Source: an uncultured Lachnospiraceae bacterium
Lineage (GTDB): Bacteria; Bacillota; Clostridia; Lachnospirales; Lachnospiraceae
Direction: 5' to 3'
Assembly: GCA_910585465.1 (NCBI GenBank)
Contig: CAJUEW010000032.1
Coordinates: 1-17,178, forward strand
DNA: 17,178 nt
Each line of letters opens with the position of its first letter. Within the stretch, counting starts at the first letter, position 1. The translations under genes and the position numbers were made by a program. Under the pieces are notes generated by a model. It saw only the letters and a program-made list of their open reading frames with translations. It was not told the origin of the DNA and did not search any database. Positions 1 through 6,326 of the stretch are shown piece after piece.

Positions 1-8
1 AATTAGAT

Positions 9-302
9 ATGAACTTTGAAGCAGAAAGGTACGAGGACGGAAGTTTCAATCCCTCTACAATTAAAATATCCTTTAAGAACTCTCTGCTCAATCATAAATT
101 AGGCGTATACATGAAAGCAAGAGAATTACAGGAGAACCTTTTGAACGATACAGAACGCTTCTCGTCAGAGGAAGAACACCAACGGGCGATTGAAGCACTC
201 TCAAAAGATTTGGACGCTGTTAAGCAGAGTATTCTTGATGACAGTAAAATTGTCAAAAAAGGCGTTAGAGGTATCTCTGTCAAAATATATCCCGAAAATT
301 AA
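9..302 (+). CDS. Hypothetical protein, possibly the C-terminal part of a longer gene
   Basis: I do not recognise this 97-residue product. It is hydrophilic. The middle (about residues 35-80) is rich in Glu, Lys, Leu and Ala and looks helical, possibly coiled-coil, and the C-terminus (GISVKIYPEN) looks like a beta strand. No signal peptide, membrane segment or cysteine motif is visible. The ATG at 9 has no visible ribosome binding site, because only 8 bases precede it. The frame is open to the window edge (codons TTA and GAT upstream), so the true start may lie outside and this could be the tail of a larger gene. It ends 113 bp before the next gene, which seems to have its own promoter. It may belong to the flank rather than to the conjugative element. 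Confidence 0.55.
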   Translation: MNFEAERYEDGSFNPSTIKISFKNSLLNHKLGVYMKARELQENLLNDTERFSSEEEHQRAIEALSKDLDAVKQSILDDSKIVKKGVRGISVKIYPEN

Positions 303-350
303 TCATTCTCACTATGCCGAAAAATAATTTGCCACACTTTAGAGAGCCTT

Positions 351-380
351 AGTGACATCTGAATTTTCTTGTGGTATAGT
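351..380 (+). promoter_or_regulatory. Putative extended -10 promoter for the 416-883 gene
   Basis: TATAGT at 375-380 is preceded by TGG (372-374), giving an extended -10 element. The -35 region near 351-356 (AGTGAC) is weak. The gene start is 36 bp downstream. Assigned by eye from consensus only. Confidence 0.4.
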
Positions 381-415
381 GGACTTCCACTTTTAAGAAA
401 AGGAGTTGATGATAT

Positions 416-883
416 ATGCCACAGATGAATAAAGGCGGTAAATTTATTTTCGGAAAATCGCTGATACGAGATGACTTGACAATCCATCTCCCAACACAGG
501 CTCTTACAGAGTACAACGCCACAGCAGAGAGAAAAGTCTATCTTTTTACTGGAAGCAAGGTCACTGGCGGCTTTTGTGTGACAAGAAAAGGATTGTTAGA
601 ACCGTCAAAATTAGGACACATTCTTACTGATAATCCGGCTTTACAGAATTATCAGACCGCAGAGGGCGAATTTGTCAAATACAAAGGACGGTCATACTGT
701 TGGGTAAATATTTCAAAGAATGGTATCATTCAGCTTAATCAGCAGATATTAGTTTTCCTTAATCTAAAGATTGGAATAGAACTATTGTCTATCCGAAGCA
801 GTGATATAGCTTTTACAATGGGCGCAACCGGTCCTCTGTTGGAAAGAGCCGACAACTATGAAGGCGAAATTCCTTTGTATTAA
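416..883 (+). CDS. Hypothetical protein, 155 aa
   Basis: The start is well supported: AAAAGGAG (about 399-406) lies a suitable distance before the ATG. I do not recognise a named family. The protein is soluble, with no signal peptide or membrane helix. An N-terminal basic Gly-Lys patch (NKGGKFIFGKS) is followed by alternating beta-type segments; residues about 8-60 (LIRDDLTIHLP, then KVYLFTGSKVTGGFCVTRKG) loosely recall the SpoVT/AbrB swapped-hairpin pattern, but this is a weak resemblance. The C-terminal part (IELLSIRSSDIAFTMGATGPLLERA) could be a second repeat of such a fold. Its neighbour downstream is the repeat-rich gap before the conjugation operon, so it may be a chromosomal gene at the insertion site or an accessory gene of the element. 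No function is assigned. Confidence 0.75.
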   Translation: MPQMNKGGKFIFGKSLIRDDLTIHLPTQALTEYNATAERKVYLFTGSKVTGGFCVTRKGLLEPSKLGHILTDNPALQNYQTAEGEFVKYKGRSYCWVNISKNGIIQLNQQILVFLNLKIGIELLSIRSSDIAFTMGATGPLLERADNYEGEIPLY

Positions 884-890
884 AAAAACA

Positions 891-904
891 GGTATCATGA
901 TACC
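891..904. repeat. Perfect 14-bp palindrome just after the 416-883 gene
   Basis: GGTATCATGATACC equals its own reverse complement. Read on the minus strand it is followed by a T-tract (the A7 at about 882-888), so it could act as a weak minus-strand terminator. It could also be an operator. Confidence 0.4.
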
Positions 905-932
905 CGCCCGAAATCCAGTATTCATCAAATAA

Positions 933-952
933 TTAGAGCCATTTTAGAGCCA
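933..952. repeat. Direct repeat TTAGAGCCA x2, 11-bp period
   Basis: TTAGAGCCA occurs at 933-941 and again at 944-952, separated by two bases. The 11-bp period matches the second tandem repeat at 1115-1136. Confidence 0.6.
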
Positions 953-965
953 AACGCCATAAAGC

Positions 966-1004
966 AACGCCGAAAATGCCCATTTTATCAGCATTTCCGG
1001 CGTT
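966..1004. repeat. 14-bp inverted repeat, 11-nt loop
   Basis: AACGCCGAAAATGC (966-979) pairs with GCATTTCCGGCGTT (991-1004) with one mismatch. No T-tract follows on the plus strand, so it is not a typical terminator there. Two 11-bp-spaced repeats flank it. Confidence 0.6.
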
Positions 1005-1114
1005 CTGTCCGTTACTCGAACTCCAGACAGACAGTATGCCATATAAGTGAAAATCATTGATTTTAAGGCATTTTCAGGAACTATCAACCACTAAAATCTA
1101 TATGAAAAAAAATA

Positions 1115-1136
1115 AAAAATGCAATAAAAATGCAAT
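1115..1136. repeat. Perfect tandem 11-bp direct repeat
   Basis: AAAAATGCAAT is present twice back to back (1115-1125 and 1126-1136). Tandem 11-bp repeats near an ICE end resemble arm-type sites of tyrosine integrases such as Tn916 Int. That role is inferred from position only. Confidence 0.6.
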
Positions 1137-1191
1137 CGAAGTACATTCAGATTTATAAGATAGACCAGCAAAACCTCAATATCTTTCCTTT

Positions 1192-1223
1192 ATAGACGTT
1201 CAGAATTGAGCGTCTATTTTTTT
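1192..1223 (+). terminator. Strong intrinsic terminator before the transfer operon
   Basis: ATAGACGTTCA (1192-1202) pairs with TGAGCGTCTAT (1207-1217) through 11 positions, one of them G-T, around a GAAT loop, and a run of seven T follows (1217-1223). It either insulates the transfer operon from upstream transcription or acts as an attenuator, because the first transfer gene starts only about 130 bp later. Confidence 0.75.
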
Positions 1224-1351
1224 ACCCAAAAATCAGAAAGGATGTGATACTACGAAGAAATCACCACCGCCGGAGCGTTCCCCTCCGCTTCCAGACCAGA
1301 ATCCGAAACCAACCATCAAACACAACATTCAGAAAGGACAGGTACATCTAT

Positions 1352-1666
1352 ATGGAATTAAAATTCGTTATCCCCAACATGGAAAAGACATTCGGCAACT
1401 TGGAGTTTGCCGGAGAAGACAAAACAGAACAGAAAAGAATCAACGGACGCATGGCGGTACTCTCTCGCAGCTTCAACCTTTATTCAGACGTACAGAGGGC
1501 GGATGATATTGTGGTTATCCTCCCTGCCGAAGCCGGAGAGAAGCAATTTGACTTTGAGGAACGTGTAAAGCTCGTCAATCCCCGCATCACCACAGAGGGC
1601 TATAAAATCGGCACAAGGGGCTTTACCAACTACATTTTGCACGCTGACGATATGGTAAAAGCGTAA
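1352..1666 (+). CDS. DUF961/YdcP-family protein (Tn916 Orf23-like)
   Basis: This 104-residue protein begins MELKFVIPNMEKTFG and closely resembles the DUF961 (YdcP) proteins that open the transfer operon of Tn916-type elements. Conserved-looking blocks are the NMEKTFGNLEF start, the basic NGRMAVLSRSFNLYSD segment and the C-terminal GFTNYILHADDMVKA. No catalytic motif or membrane helix is seen. The molecular role in Tn916 is not settled; members are accessory proteins of the transfer region. The ATG at 1352 was chosen over a GTG at 1244 because the 36 extra residues are basic, low in order and not typical of the family, and because AGAAAGGACAGG lies upstream (1331-1342). A paralogue follows at 1688, 21 bp after the stop. 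Confidence 0.88.
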   Translation: MELKFVIPNMEKTFGNLEFAGEDKTEQKRINGRMAVLSRSFNLYSDVQRADDIVVILPAEAGEKQFDFEERVKLVNPRITTEGYKIGTRGFTNYILHADDMVKA

Positions 1667-1687
1667 GGAAAAGGAGGACATCAGACT

Positions 1688-2065
1688 ATGAGATTAGCAA
1701 ACGGAATCGTGATTGACAAGGAAGCAACTTTCGGGGCATTGAAATTTTCTGCCCTCCGCCGTGAGGTTCACCTCCAGAATGAAGACGGCTCGGTATCAGA
1801 AGAAATCAAGGAGCGTACCTATGACTTAAAATCCAGAGGACAGGGGCGTATGATTCAGGTTTCCATTCCTGCCAGCGTGCCATTAAAGGAATTTGATTAC
1901 AATGCAGAGGTGGAAATCATCAATCCTGTGGCAGACACCGTGGCAACGGCTACCTTTCAGGGGGCAGAGGTGGACTGGTACATCAAGGCGGAGGATATTA
2001 TCCTGAAAAAAGGGGCTGCCATGAATCCGCAGCCGCCGAAGAAAGACGCTCCCCCTGTAAAATAA
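1688..2065 (+). CDS. DUF961/YdcP-family protein (Tn916 Orf22-like)
   Basis: The product has 125 residues. AAGGAGGA (1670-1677) gives a clear ribosome binding site for the ATG at 1688. The protein is a paralogue of the 1352-1666 product, sharing the pattern of an N-terminal VxDKEATFGALKF block, a basic Lys-Ser-Arg-Gly centre and a C-terminal WYIKAEDIIL block that matches NYILHADDMV in the paralogue. The C-terminus ends in a Pro/Lys-rich tail (NPQPPKKDAPPVK). Family knowledge places it as Tn916 Orf22, next to the coupling protein gene. No enzymatic motif is visible and the exact function is unknown. It is co-transcribed with the genes on either side. Confidence 0.88.
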   Translation: MRLANGIVIDKEATFGALKFSALRREVHLQNEDGSVSEEIKERTYDLKSRGQGRMIQVSIPASVPLKEFDYNAEVEIINPVADTVATATFQGAEVDWYIKAEDIILKKGAAMNPQPPKKDAPPVK

Positions 2066-2099
2066 CAGGAACCTAAAAAATGAAAGGAGGATTGTTCCC

Positions 2100-3497
2100 A
2101 TGAAGCAGCTTTTCCCCCGTGGAAAACGTATCCGCCCCACGGATAAAGACCTTGTGTTCCATACTGCCCTTGCCGCCCTGTTCCCTGTCTTCCTGCTGGT
2201 TATCCTGCTGTTTCATATCCGGCAAATTGCCGGAACCAACTGGCAGGAAGTGTCCCTCTCCCAGATAACACAGGATGTAAATATCCCTTACCTGTTATTC
2301 AGTATGGGCGTGGCAGGGCTGGTGTGTCTTGCAGCCGTTCTTCTGTTCTGGCGATACCGCAGGGATGAAGTAAAGCAGCTCATCCACCGCCAAAAGCTGG
2401 CAAGGATGGTGTTGGAAAACAAGTGGTATGAATCAGAGCAGAGAAAAGAAGACGCTTTTTTCAAAGACTTGTCTTCCAGCCGTTCCAAAGAAACCATCAC
2501 TTACTTTCCCAAAATCTACTACCGGATGAAACAGGGCTTGCTCCATATCCGTGTGGAAATCACCTTAGGGAAATATCAGGAACAGCTCTTAAACTTGGAG
2601 AAAAAGCTGGAAAGCGGCTTGTACTGTGAGCTGACGGATAAGGAATTAAAAGATTCCTATGTGGAGTACACTCTGCTCTATGATACCATTGCCAATCGTA
2701 TCTCCATTGAGGACGTACAGGCAAAGGACGGCAGGCTCCGGCTCATGGAAAATGTCTGGTGGGAGTATGATAAGCTCCCCCATATGCTCATTGCCGGAGG
2801 AACCGGCGGTGGAAAGACCTACTTCATCCTAACCCTTATTGAAGCCCTGCTCCGCACCAACGCTGTCCTGTTCGTGTTAGACCCGAAGAACGCCGACCTT
2901 GCGGACTTACAGGCGGTTATGCCGGATGTGTACTACAAAAAGGAAGATATGCTCGCCTGCATTGACCGTTTCTATGAAGAAATGATGAAACGCAGCGAAG
3001 ACATGAAGCTCATGGAGAATTACCGGACAGGGGAAAATTACGCTTATCTGGGGCTTCCGGCAAATTTCCTTATCTTTGATGAATATGTGGCATTTATGGA
3101 AATGCTCGGTACAAAGGAAAATGCCGCTGTCCTTAACAAGCTAAAACAAATCGTTATGCTTGGGCGGCAGGCTGGCTTTTTCCTGATTCTCGCCTGCCAG
3201 CGTCCAGACGCAAAGTATCTGGGGGATGGAATCCGTGACCAGTTCAATTTTCGTGTGGCTCTGGGACGGATGTCGGAAATGGGCTATGGAATGATGTTTG
3301 GGGAAACCACAAAAGACTTCTTCCTAAAGCAGATAAAGGGGCGTGGCTATGTGGATGTAGGAACCAGCGTTATCTCGGAATTTTATACGCCCCTTGTGCC
3401 AAAAGGACACGATTTCCTCAAGGAAATAAAAAAGCTCATAGACAGCAGGCAGGGAGTGCAGGCGGCGTGCGAAGCGAAAGCCGCAGAAACGGACTGA
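2100..3497 (+). CDS. FtsK/SpoIIIE-type coupling ATPase (Tn916 Orf21/TcpA-like)
   Basis: This 465-residue protein is the coupling protein that links the relaxase-DNA complex to the membrane channel and pumps DNA (role known for Orf21, ICEBs1 ConQ and pCW3 TcpA). Two hydrophobic helices are seen at about residues 22-42 and 63-85, so it is anchored at the N-terminus. The ATPase domain has Walker A GGTGGGKT at residues 233-240 and a Walker B run ending LIFDE with D327-E328, followed by an arginine-rich GRQAGFFLILACQRP segment typical of FtsK-like motors. AAAGGAGG (2083-2090) precedes the ATG at 2100. Its length fits the family. A cluster of hairpins and oriT follow directly after the stop. Confidence 0.95.
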   Translation: MKQLFPRGKRIRPTDKDLVFHTALAALFPVFLLVILLFHIRQIAGTNWQEVSLSQITQDVNIPYLLFSMGVAGLVCLAAVLLFWRYRRDEVKQLIHRQKLARMVLENKWYESEQRKEDAFFKDLSSSRSKETITYFPKIYYRMKQGLLHIRVEITLGKYQEQLLNLEKKLESGLYCELTDKELKDSYVEYTLLYDTIANRISIEDVQAKDGRLRLMENVWWEYDKLPHMLIAGGTGGGKTYFILTLIEALLRTNAVLFVLDPKNADLADLQAVMPDVYYKKEDMLACIDRFYEEMMKRSEDMKLMENYRTGENYAYLGLPANFLIFDEYVAFMEMLGTKENAAVLNKLKQIVMLGRQAGFFLILACQRPDAKYLGDGIRDQFNFRVALGRMSEMGYGMMFGETTKDFFLKQIKGRGYVDVGTSVISEFYTPLVPKGHDFLKEIKKLIDSRQGVQAACEAKAAETD

Positions 3498-3506
3498 CCT
3501 GCTGTG

Positions 3507-3532
3507 GCTGGTGTGCCGCAAGGCACGCCAGC
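3507..3532. repeat. 11-bp stem with GCAA tetraloop after the coupling ATPase gene
   Basis: GCTGGTGTGCC (3507-3517) pairs with GGCACGCCAGC (3522-3532) with one G-T pair around a GCAA loop. There is no T-tract, so it is unlikely to be an intrinsic terminator. It begins 10 bp after the orf21 stop and 5 bp before the oriT hairpin. Confidence 0.7.
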
Positions 3533-3536
3533 ATAA

Positions 3537-3666
3537 ACCCCTCGTATCTAACAGAGGGGTACAAATCGACAGGCAACAACCAAACAACAGGGCAGAATCC
3601 CACGGTACACAAGGGATTTTCCCATATCCGGCGTATGTCAACAAGGCTCCGAAAGTTGACATACGC
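3537..3666. other. Origin of transfer (oriT), Tn916/ICEBs1 type
   Basis: ACCCCTC (3537-3543) and GAGGGGT (3554-3560) form a perfect 7-bp inverted repeat around the loop GTATCTAACA. An ACCCC...CTAACA...GGGGT hairpin between the coupling-protein and relaxase genes is the layout of the nick region in Tn916 and ICEBs1. A second perfect 12-bp inverted repeat (3631-3642 with 3655-3666) lies just before the relaxase gene. The nicking site is expected in the first hairpin. I cannot assign the exact nicked bond from the sequence alone. Confidence 0.8.
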
Positions 3667-3670
3667 TTTT
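3631..3670 (+). repeat. Perfect 12-bp inverted repeat with T-tract, upstream of the relaxase gene
   Basis: GCGTATGTCAAC (3631-3642) and GTTGACATACGC (3655-3666) pair perfectly around a 12-nt loop and are followed by TTTT. It may be a relaxase or accessory-protein binding site within oriT, or a weak terminator that limits read-through into the relaxase gene. Confidence 0.65.
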
Positions 3671-3689
3671 TAGACAGGAGGGATTTTCA

Positions 3690-4871
3690 CTGAATGAAGA
3701 AACATGGGTACGGGACATCAAAGAGAAACGGGAAGTTTACGGTATCTCACAACAGAAACTTGCATTGGCTGCCGGAATCACCCGTCCGTATCTAAGCGAT
3801 ATTGAAACGGGCAAGGCTCACCCATCCGAAGCATTACAGGAAACCATCACGGAAGCTCTGGAACGCTTCAATCCAGACAATCCCCTTGAAATGCTCTTTG
3901 ACTATGTGCGGATTCGCTTTCCCACTACGGATGTGAAGCATATCGTGGAAGACGTGCTGCGGCTAAAGCTATCTTACTTTATCCATGAAGACTACGGCTT
4001 CTATTCTTACACAGAACATTACTATCTGGGTGATATTTTCGTTCTGGTATCGCCGGAATTGGAAAAAGGGGTGCTGCTGGAACTGAAAGGGCGTGGCTGC
4101 CGCCAGTTTGAAAGCTATCTTCTTGCACAGGAACGGAGCTGGTATGAATTTTTTATGGATGTTCTCATGGAGGACGGCGTGATGAAGCGGCTTGACCTTG
4201 CCATCAATGATAAAACGGGAATCCTGAACATTCCCCATCTGACAGAGAAATGTAGGAATGAGGAATGTATCTCGGTTTTCCGCAGCTTCAAAAGCTACCG
4301 CAGCGGCGAACTGGTACGGCGTGAGGAAAAAGAATGTATGGGGAACACCCTTTATATCGGCTCCCTCCAAAGTGAGGTGTACTTCTGCATTTACGAAAAG
4401 GACTATGAGCAGTACAAAAAGCACGATATTCCCATTGAAGACGCAGAGGTAAAGAACCGCTTTGAAATCCGGCTGAAAAATGAGCGTGCCTTTTACGCCA
4501 TCCGTGACCTGTTAGAACATGACAATCCAGAACGGACAGCCTTTCAAATCATCAACCGCTATGTCCGGTTCGTGGATAGGAACGATACGAAGCCCCGTTC
4601 TGACTGGCGTATCAATGAGGAATGGGCGTGGTTTATCGGGGAACATAGGGGAAGCCTGAAACTGACAACCAAACCGGAACCCTATTCCTTTGAACGCACC
4701 CTGCACTGGCTCTCCCATCAGGTAGCACCCACATTAAAGCTGGCTCTCCGTCTGGATAAGATGAACCACACCCAGATTGTCCATGACATCATCACCCATG
4801 CAAAGCTGACGGAGAAGCACGAAAAAATCCTGAAGCAGCAAGCCGCCGCTGCAAAGGAGGTGGTGCTTTAA
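3690..4871 (+). CDS. mobT: MobT-family relaxase (Tn916 Orf20-like, Rep_trans)
   Basis: The relaxase nicks oriT and stays bound to the transferred strand; members resemble rolling-circle replication initiators. I place the start at CTG 3690 because AGGAGG (3676-3681) is 8 bases upstream and the encoded LNEETWVRDIKEKRE restores the N-terminus of a helix-turn-helix domain (about residues 8-45, ending YLSDIETGK). No ATG is in frame upstream, and later starts would cut through this domain. This gives 393 residues. Initiator-like motifs follow: LDLAIND with D169 and D174, YIGS, then CIYEK with Y235 (a candidate nicking tyrosine by position) and NRFEIRLKNE. The C-terminus is rich in Lys and Ala. oriT lies directly upstream, as usual for this family. 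Confidence 0.92.
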   Translation: MNEETWVRDIKEKREVYGISQQKLALAAGITRPYLSDIETGKAHPSEALQETITEALERFNPDNPLEMLFDYVRIRFPTTDVKHIVEDVLRLKLSYFIHEDYGFYSYTEHYYLGDIFVLVSPELEKGVLLELKGRGCRQFESYLLAQERSWYEFFMDVLMEDGVMKRLDLAINDKTGILNIPHLTEKCRNEECISVFRSFKSYRSGELVRREEKECMGNTLYIGSLQSEVYFCIYEKDYEQYKKHDIPIEDAEVKNRFEIRLKNERAFYAIRDLLEHDNPERTAFQIINRYVRFVDRNDTKPRSDWRINEEWAWFIGEHRGSLKLTTKPEPYSFERTLHWLSHQVAPTLKLALRLDKMNHTQIVHDIITHAKLTEKHEKILKQQAAAAKEVVL

Positions 4872-4922
4872 CGGCGGCAATCTTGAAACATAAGGAATCT
4901 TACAGGAAAGAAAGGAGCTTTT

Positions 4923-5144
4923 ATGAATTTCGGACAGAATCTTTACAACTGGTTTTTATCCAACGCCCAGTCCCTTGTGCTGCTGGCAATCGTGGTGATT
5001 GGACTGTACCTCGGATTTAAGAGGGAATTTTCCAAACTTATCGGTTTTCTGGTGGTGTCCCTTGTAGCGGTCGGTCTGGTCTTCAATGCGGACGGTGTAA
5101 AGGACATCTTACTGGAACTGTTCAATAAGATTATCGGTGCATAG
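4923..5144 (+). CDS. TcpD-like small membrane protein (Tn916 Orf19-like)
   Basis: This 73-residue protein has two hydrophobic segments (about residues 16-32 and 38-56) separated by a short basic loop (KREFSK), and an amphipathic C-terminal tail. The length, position after the relaxase gene and two-helix plan match the TcpD family of membrane proteins in Tn916-type and Tcp conjugation systems. It probably helps assemble the channel at the membrane. AAAGGAG (4911-4917) is 5 bases before the ATG. It lies 51 bp after the relaxase stop. The next 110 bp form hairpins before the first ardA. Confidence 0.85.
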   Translation: MNFGQNLYNWFLSNAQSLVLLAIVVIGLYLGFKREFSKLIGFLVVSLVAVGLVFNADGVKDILLELFNKIIGA

Positions 5145-5159
5145 AAAAAAACATATCAC

Positions 5160-5234
5160 ACTTCCGTTATGGGGCAAGCTCTGATTGCTTCATGGCGGAA
5201 GTCCACTAGGGGCTTGGGGAGCGTAACTCCCCAA
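5160..5234. repeat. Two hairpins between the tcpD-like gene and ardA1
   Basis: ACTTCCG (5160-5166) pairs with CGGAAGT (5196-5202). TTGGGGAG (5214-5221) pairs with CTCCCCAA (5227-5234) around CGTAA. The second hairpin ends about 12 bases before the ardA1 ribosome binding site and has no T-tract. It could be an RNA-stability or processing element, or part of a single-strand origin; neither can be decided here. Confidence 0.55.
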
Positions 5235-5262
5235 AAACTGACAGAGAAAGGACGTGATACTG

Positions 5263-5766
5263 ATTGAGGAAATGAGAATCTACATCCTGAACACCACACG
5301 GTTTTACCATGAGGATTTTGAGGAATATCCTGGGGCATGGTTTTCCTGTCCTGTGGATTTTGAAGAAATCAGGGAACGTCTTGGGGTTCAAAGTGAGGAA
5401 GAAATCGAAATTGAAGACTATGAGCTGCCGTTTCCATTGGAGGGCAACACAAGGCTCTGGGAAATCAACGCCCTTTGCCGGATGATACTGGAAATGCAGG
5501 GAACGCCCCTCTATTATGAAATGGATGTGGTACAAAAGCGGTGGTTTCCCAGCTTTACGGAATTTATCGACCACAAAGACCAGATACGCTATTATCCGGT
5601 GCAGGACGGGGAATCCCTCGCCCGTTATCTGGTGCAGGAGGTACAGCTATTTGGAGAAGTGCATCCAGACCTGTTGAACCATATCGACTACGCTTCCATT
5701 GGTCGGGAACTGGAAACCAGCGAAAACTACCTGTTTACGGACAATGGTATCTTTTATTACCGCTAA
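5263..5766 (+). CDS. ardA: ArdA-family antirestriction protein, divergent copy 1
   Basis: ArdA proteins mimic DNA and inhibit type I restriction enzymes, protecting incoming conjugative DNA. This copy is acidic, about 168 residues, and carries the family blocks GAWFSCPVDFEEIRERLGV, EIEDYELPF, the LARYLVQE segment and a C-terminal NHIDYASIGREL. It is clearly related to the next gene but much more divergent from Tn916 ArdA. The start is uncertain: GTG 5254, CTG 5260, ATT 5263 and ATG 5272 are all in frame. AAAGGA (5247-5252) is best spaced for CTG 5260 or ATT 5263. ATT 5263 aligns with the start chosen for the second copy (IEEMRIYI against LEEMRIYI), so I used it. The stop is 15 bp before the next start. 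Confidence 0.85.
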   Translation: MEEMRIYILNTTRFYHEDFEEYPGAWFSCPVDFEEIRERLGVQSEEEIEIEDYELPFPLEGNTRLWEINALCRMILEMQGTPLYYEMDVVQKRWFPSFTEFIDHKDQIRYYPVQDGESLARYLVQEVQLFGEVHPDLLNHIDYASIGRELETSENYLFTDNGIFYYR

Positions 5767-5781
5767 AAGGGGGTGAGTAAC

Positions 5782-6279
5782 TTGGAAGAAATGCGGATTT
5801 ACATTGCCAACTTAGGCAAATACAATGAGGGCGAACTGGTAGGGGCATGGTTCACGCCGCCTGTGGATTTTGAGGAAGTCAAGGAACGTATCGGTTTGAA
5901 TGATGAATATGAGGAATACGCCATCCATGATTATGAACTGCCCTTTGAGATTGACGAATATACCCCCATTGAGGAAGTCAACCGCTTGTGTGAGATGGTG
6001 GAGGACTTACCGGAATATATTCAGGAGGAACTATCAGAGTTGCAATCCTACTTTGGCAGTATCGAAGAACTCTGTGAGCATGAAGACGATATTATCTGCC
6101 ATTCCGGCTGTGACGATATGGCGGATGTGGCTCGCTACTATCTGGAAGAAACCGGACAGCTCGGAGAACTTCCGGCACACTTACAAAACTATATCGACTA
6201 CGAAGCCTATGGGCGTGACATGGAATTGGAGGGAACCTTTGTTGTCACGAATCACGGCGTATATGAAATCTTACGGTAG
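5782..6279 (+). CDS. ardA: ArdA-family antirestriction protein, Tn916 Orf18-like copy 2
   Basis: This copy closely resembles ArdA of Tn916: IYIANLGKYNEGELVGAWF, the EYAIHDYELPF block, then CDDMADVARYYLEETG and a C-terminal NYIDYEAYGRDMELEGTF. It is strongly acidic, as expected for a DNA mimic. The TTG at 5782 was chosen because GGTGA (5772-5776) is 5 bases upstream and the resulting start lines up with the family. A GTG at 5773 overlaps the ribosome binding site. The product has 165 residues. Two hairpins follow before tcpE. Having two adjacent ardA genes differs from Tn916, where one is present, and the two proteins share only scattered blocks, so they may target different type I enzyme groups. 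Confidence 0.93.
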   Translation: MEEMRIYIANLGKYNEGELVGAWFTPPVDFEEVKERIGLNDEYEEYAIHDYELPFEIDEYTPIEEVNRLCEMVEDLPEYIQEELSELQSYFGSIEELCEHEDDIICHSGCDDMADVARYYLEETGQLGELPAHLQNYIDYEAYGRDMELEGTFVVTNHGVYEILR

Positions 6280-6281
6280 AC

Positions 6282-6320
6282 CCGTCTGTATCTCCTTTGG
6301 AAAGTGCAGGCGGATTTTTT
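6282..6320 (+). terminator. Possible intrinsic terminator/attenuator after ardA2
   Basis: CCGTCTG (6282-6288) can pair with CAGGCGG (6307-6313) with one G-T pair, and a run of T follows (6315-6320). It starts 3 bp after the ardA2 stop. The long loop makes it moderate in strength. Confidence 0.5.
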
Positions 6321-6326
6321 GATTCA

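Larger units (their letters stand above)
884..1191. other. Gene-poor repeat-rich gap, candidate left-end/control region of the ICE
   Basis: I find no convincing gene in this stretch of about 300 bases. It contains a perfect 14-bp palindrome (891-904), a 9-bp direct repeat TTAGAGCCA spaced by 11 bp (933-941, 944-952), a 14-bp inverted repeat with one mismatch (966-979 with 991-1004), and a perfect tandem 11-bp repeat (1115-1136). It lies directly before the first transfer gene, where Tn916-type elements have their left end and integrase arm-type sites. Calling it an attachment region is inference; no core site or duplicate is visible. Confidence 0.45.

Noticed and set aside
1018..1043. tRNA T-arm-like GAGTTCGAGT on the minus strand
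   Set aside because: No matching acceptor, D or anticodon arms around it; most likely chance.
1244..1351. N-terminal extension of the Orf23-like protein from GTG 1244
   Set aside because: The added residues are basic and unlike the family, and the MELKFVIPN start at 1352 fits the family.
3467..3673. Plus-strand ORF across the oriT region
   Set aside because: The region is a set of inverted repeats; the frame has no ribosome binding site and the relaxase gene explains the sequence after 3690.
3969..4424. Minus-strand ORF of 151 codons
   Set aside because: Fully within the relaxase gene on the other strand; hydrophobic, unordered product with no support.
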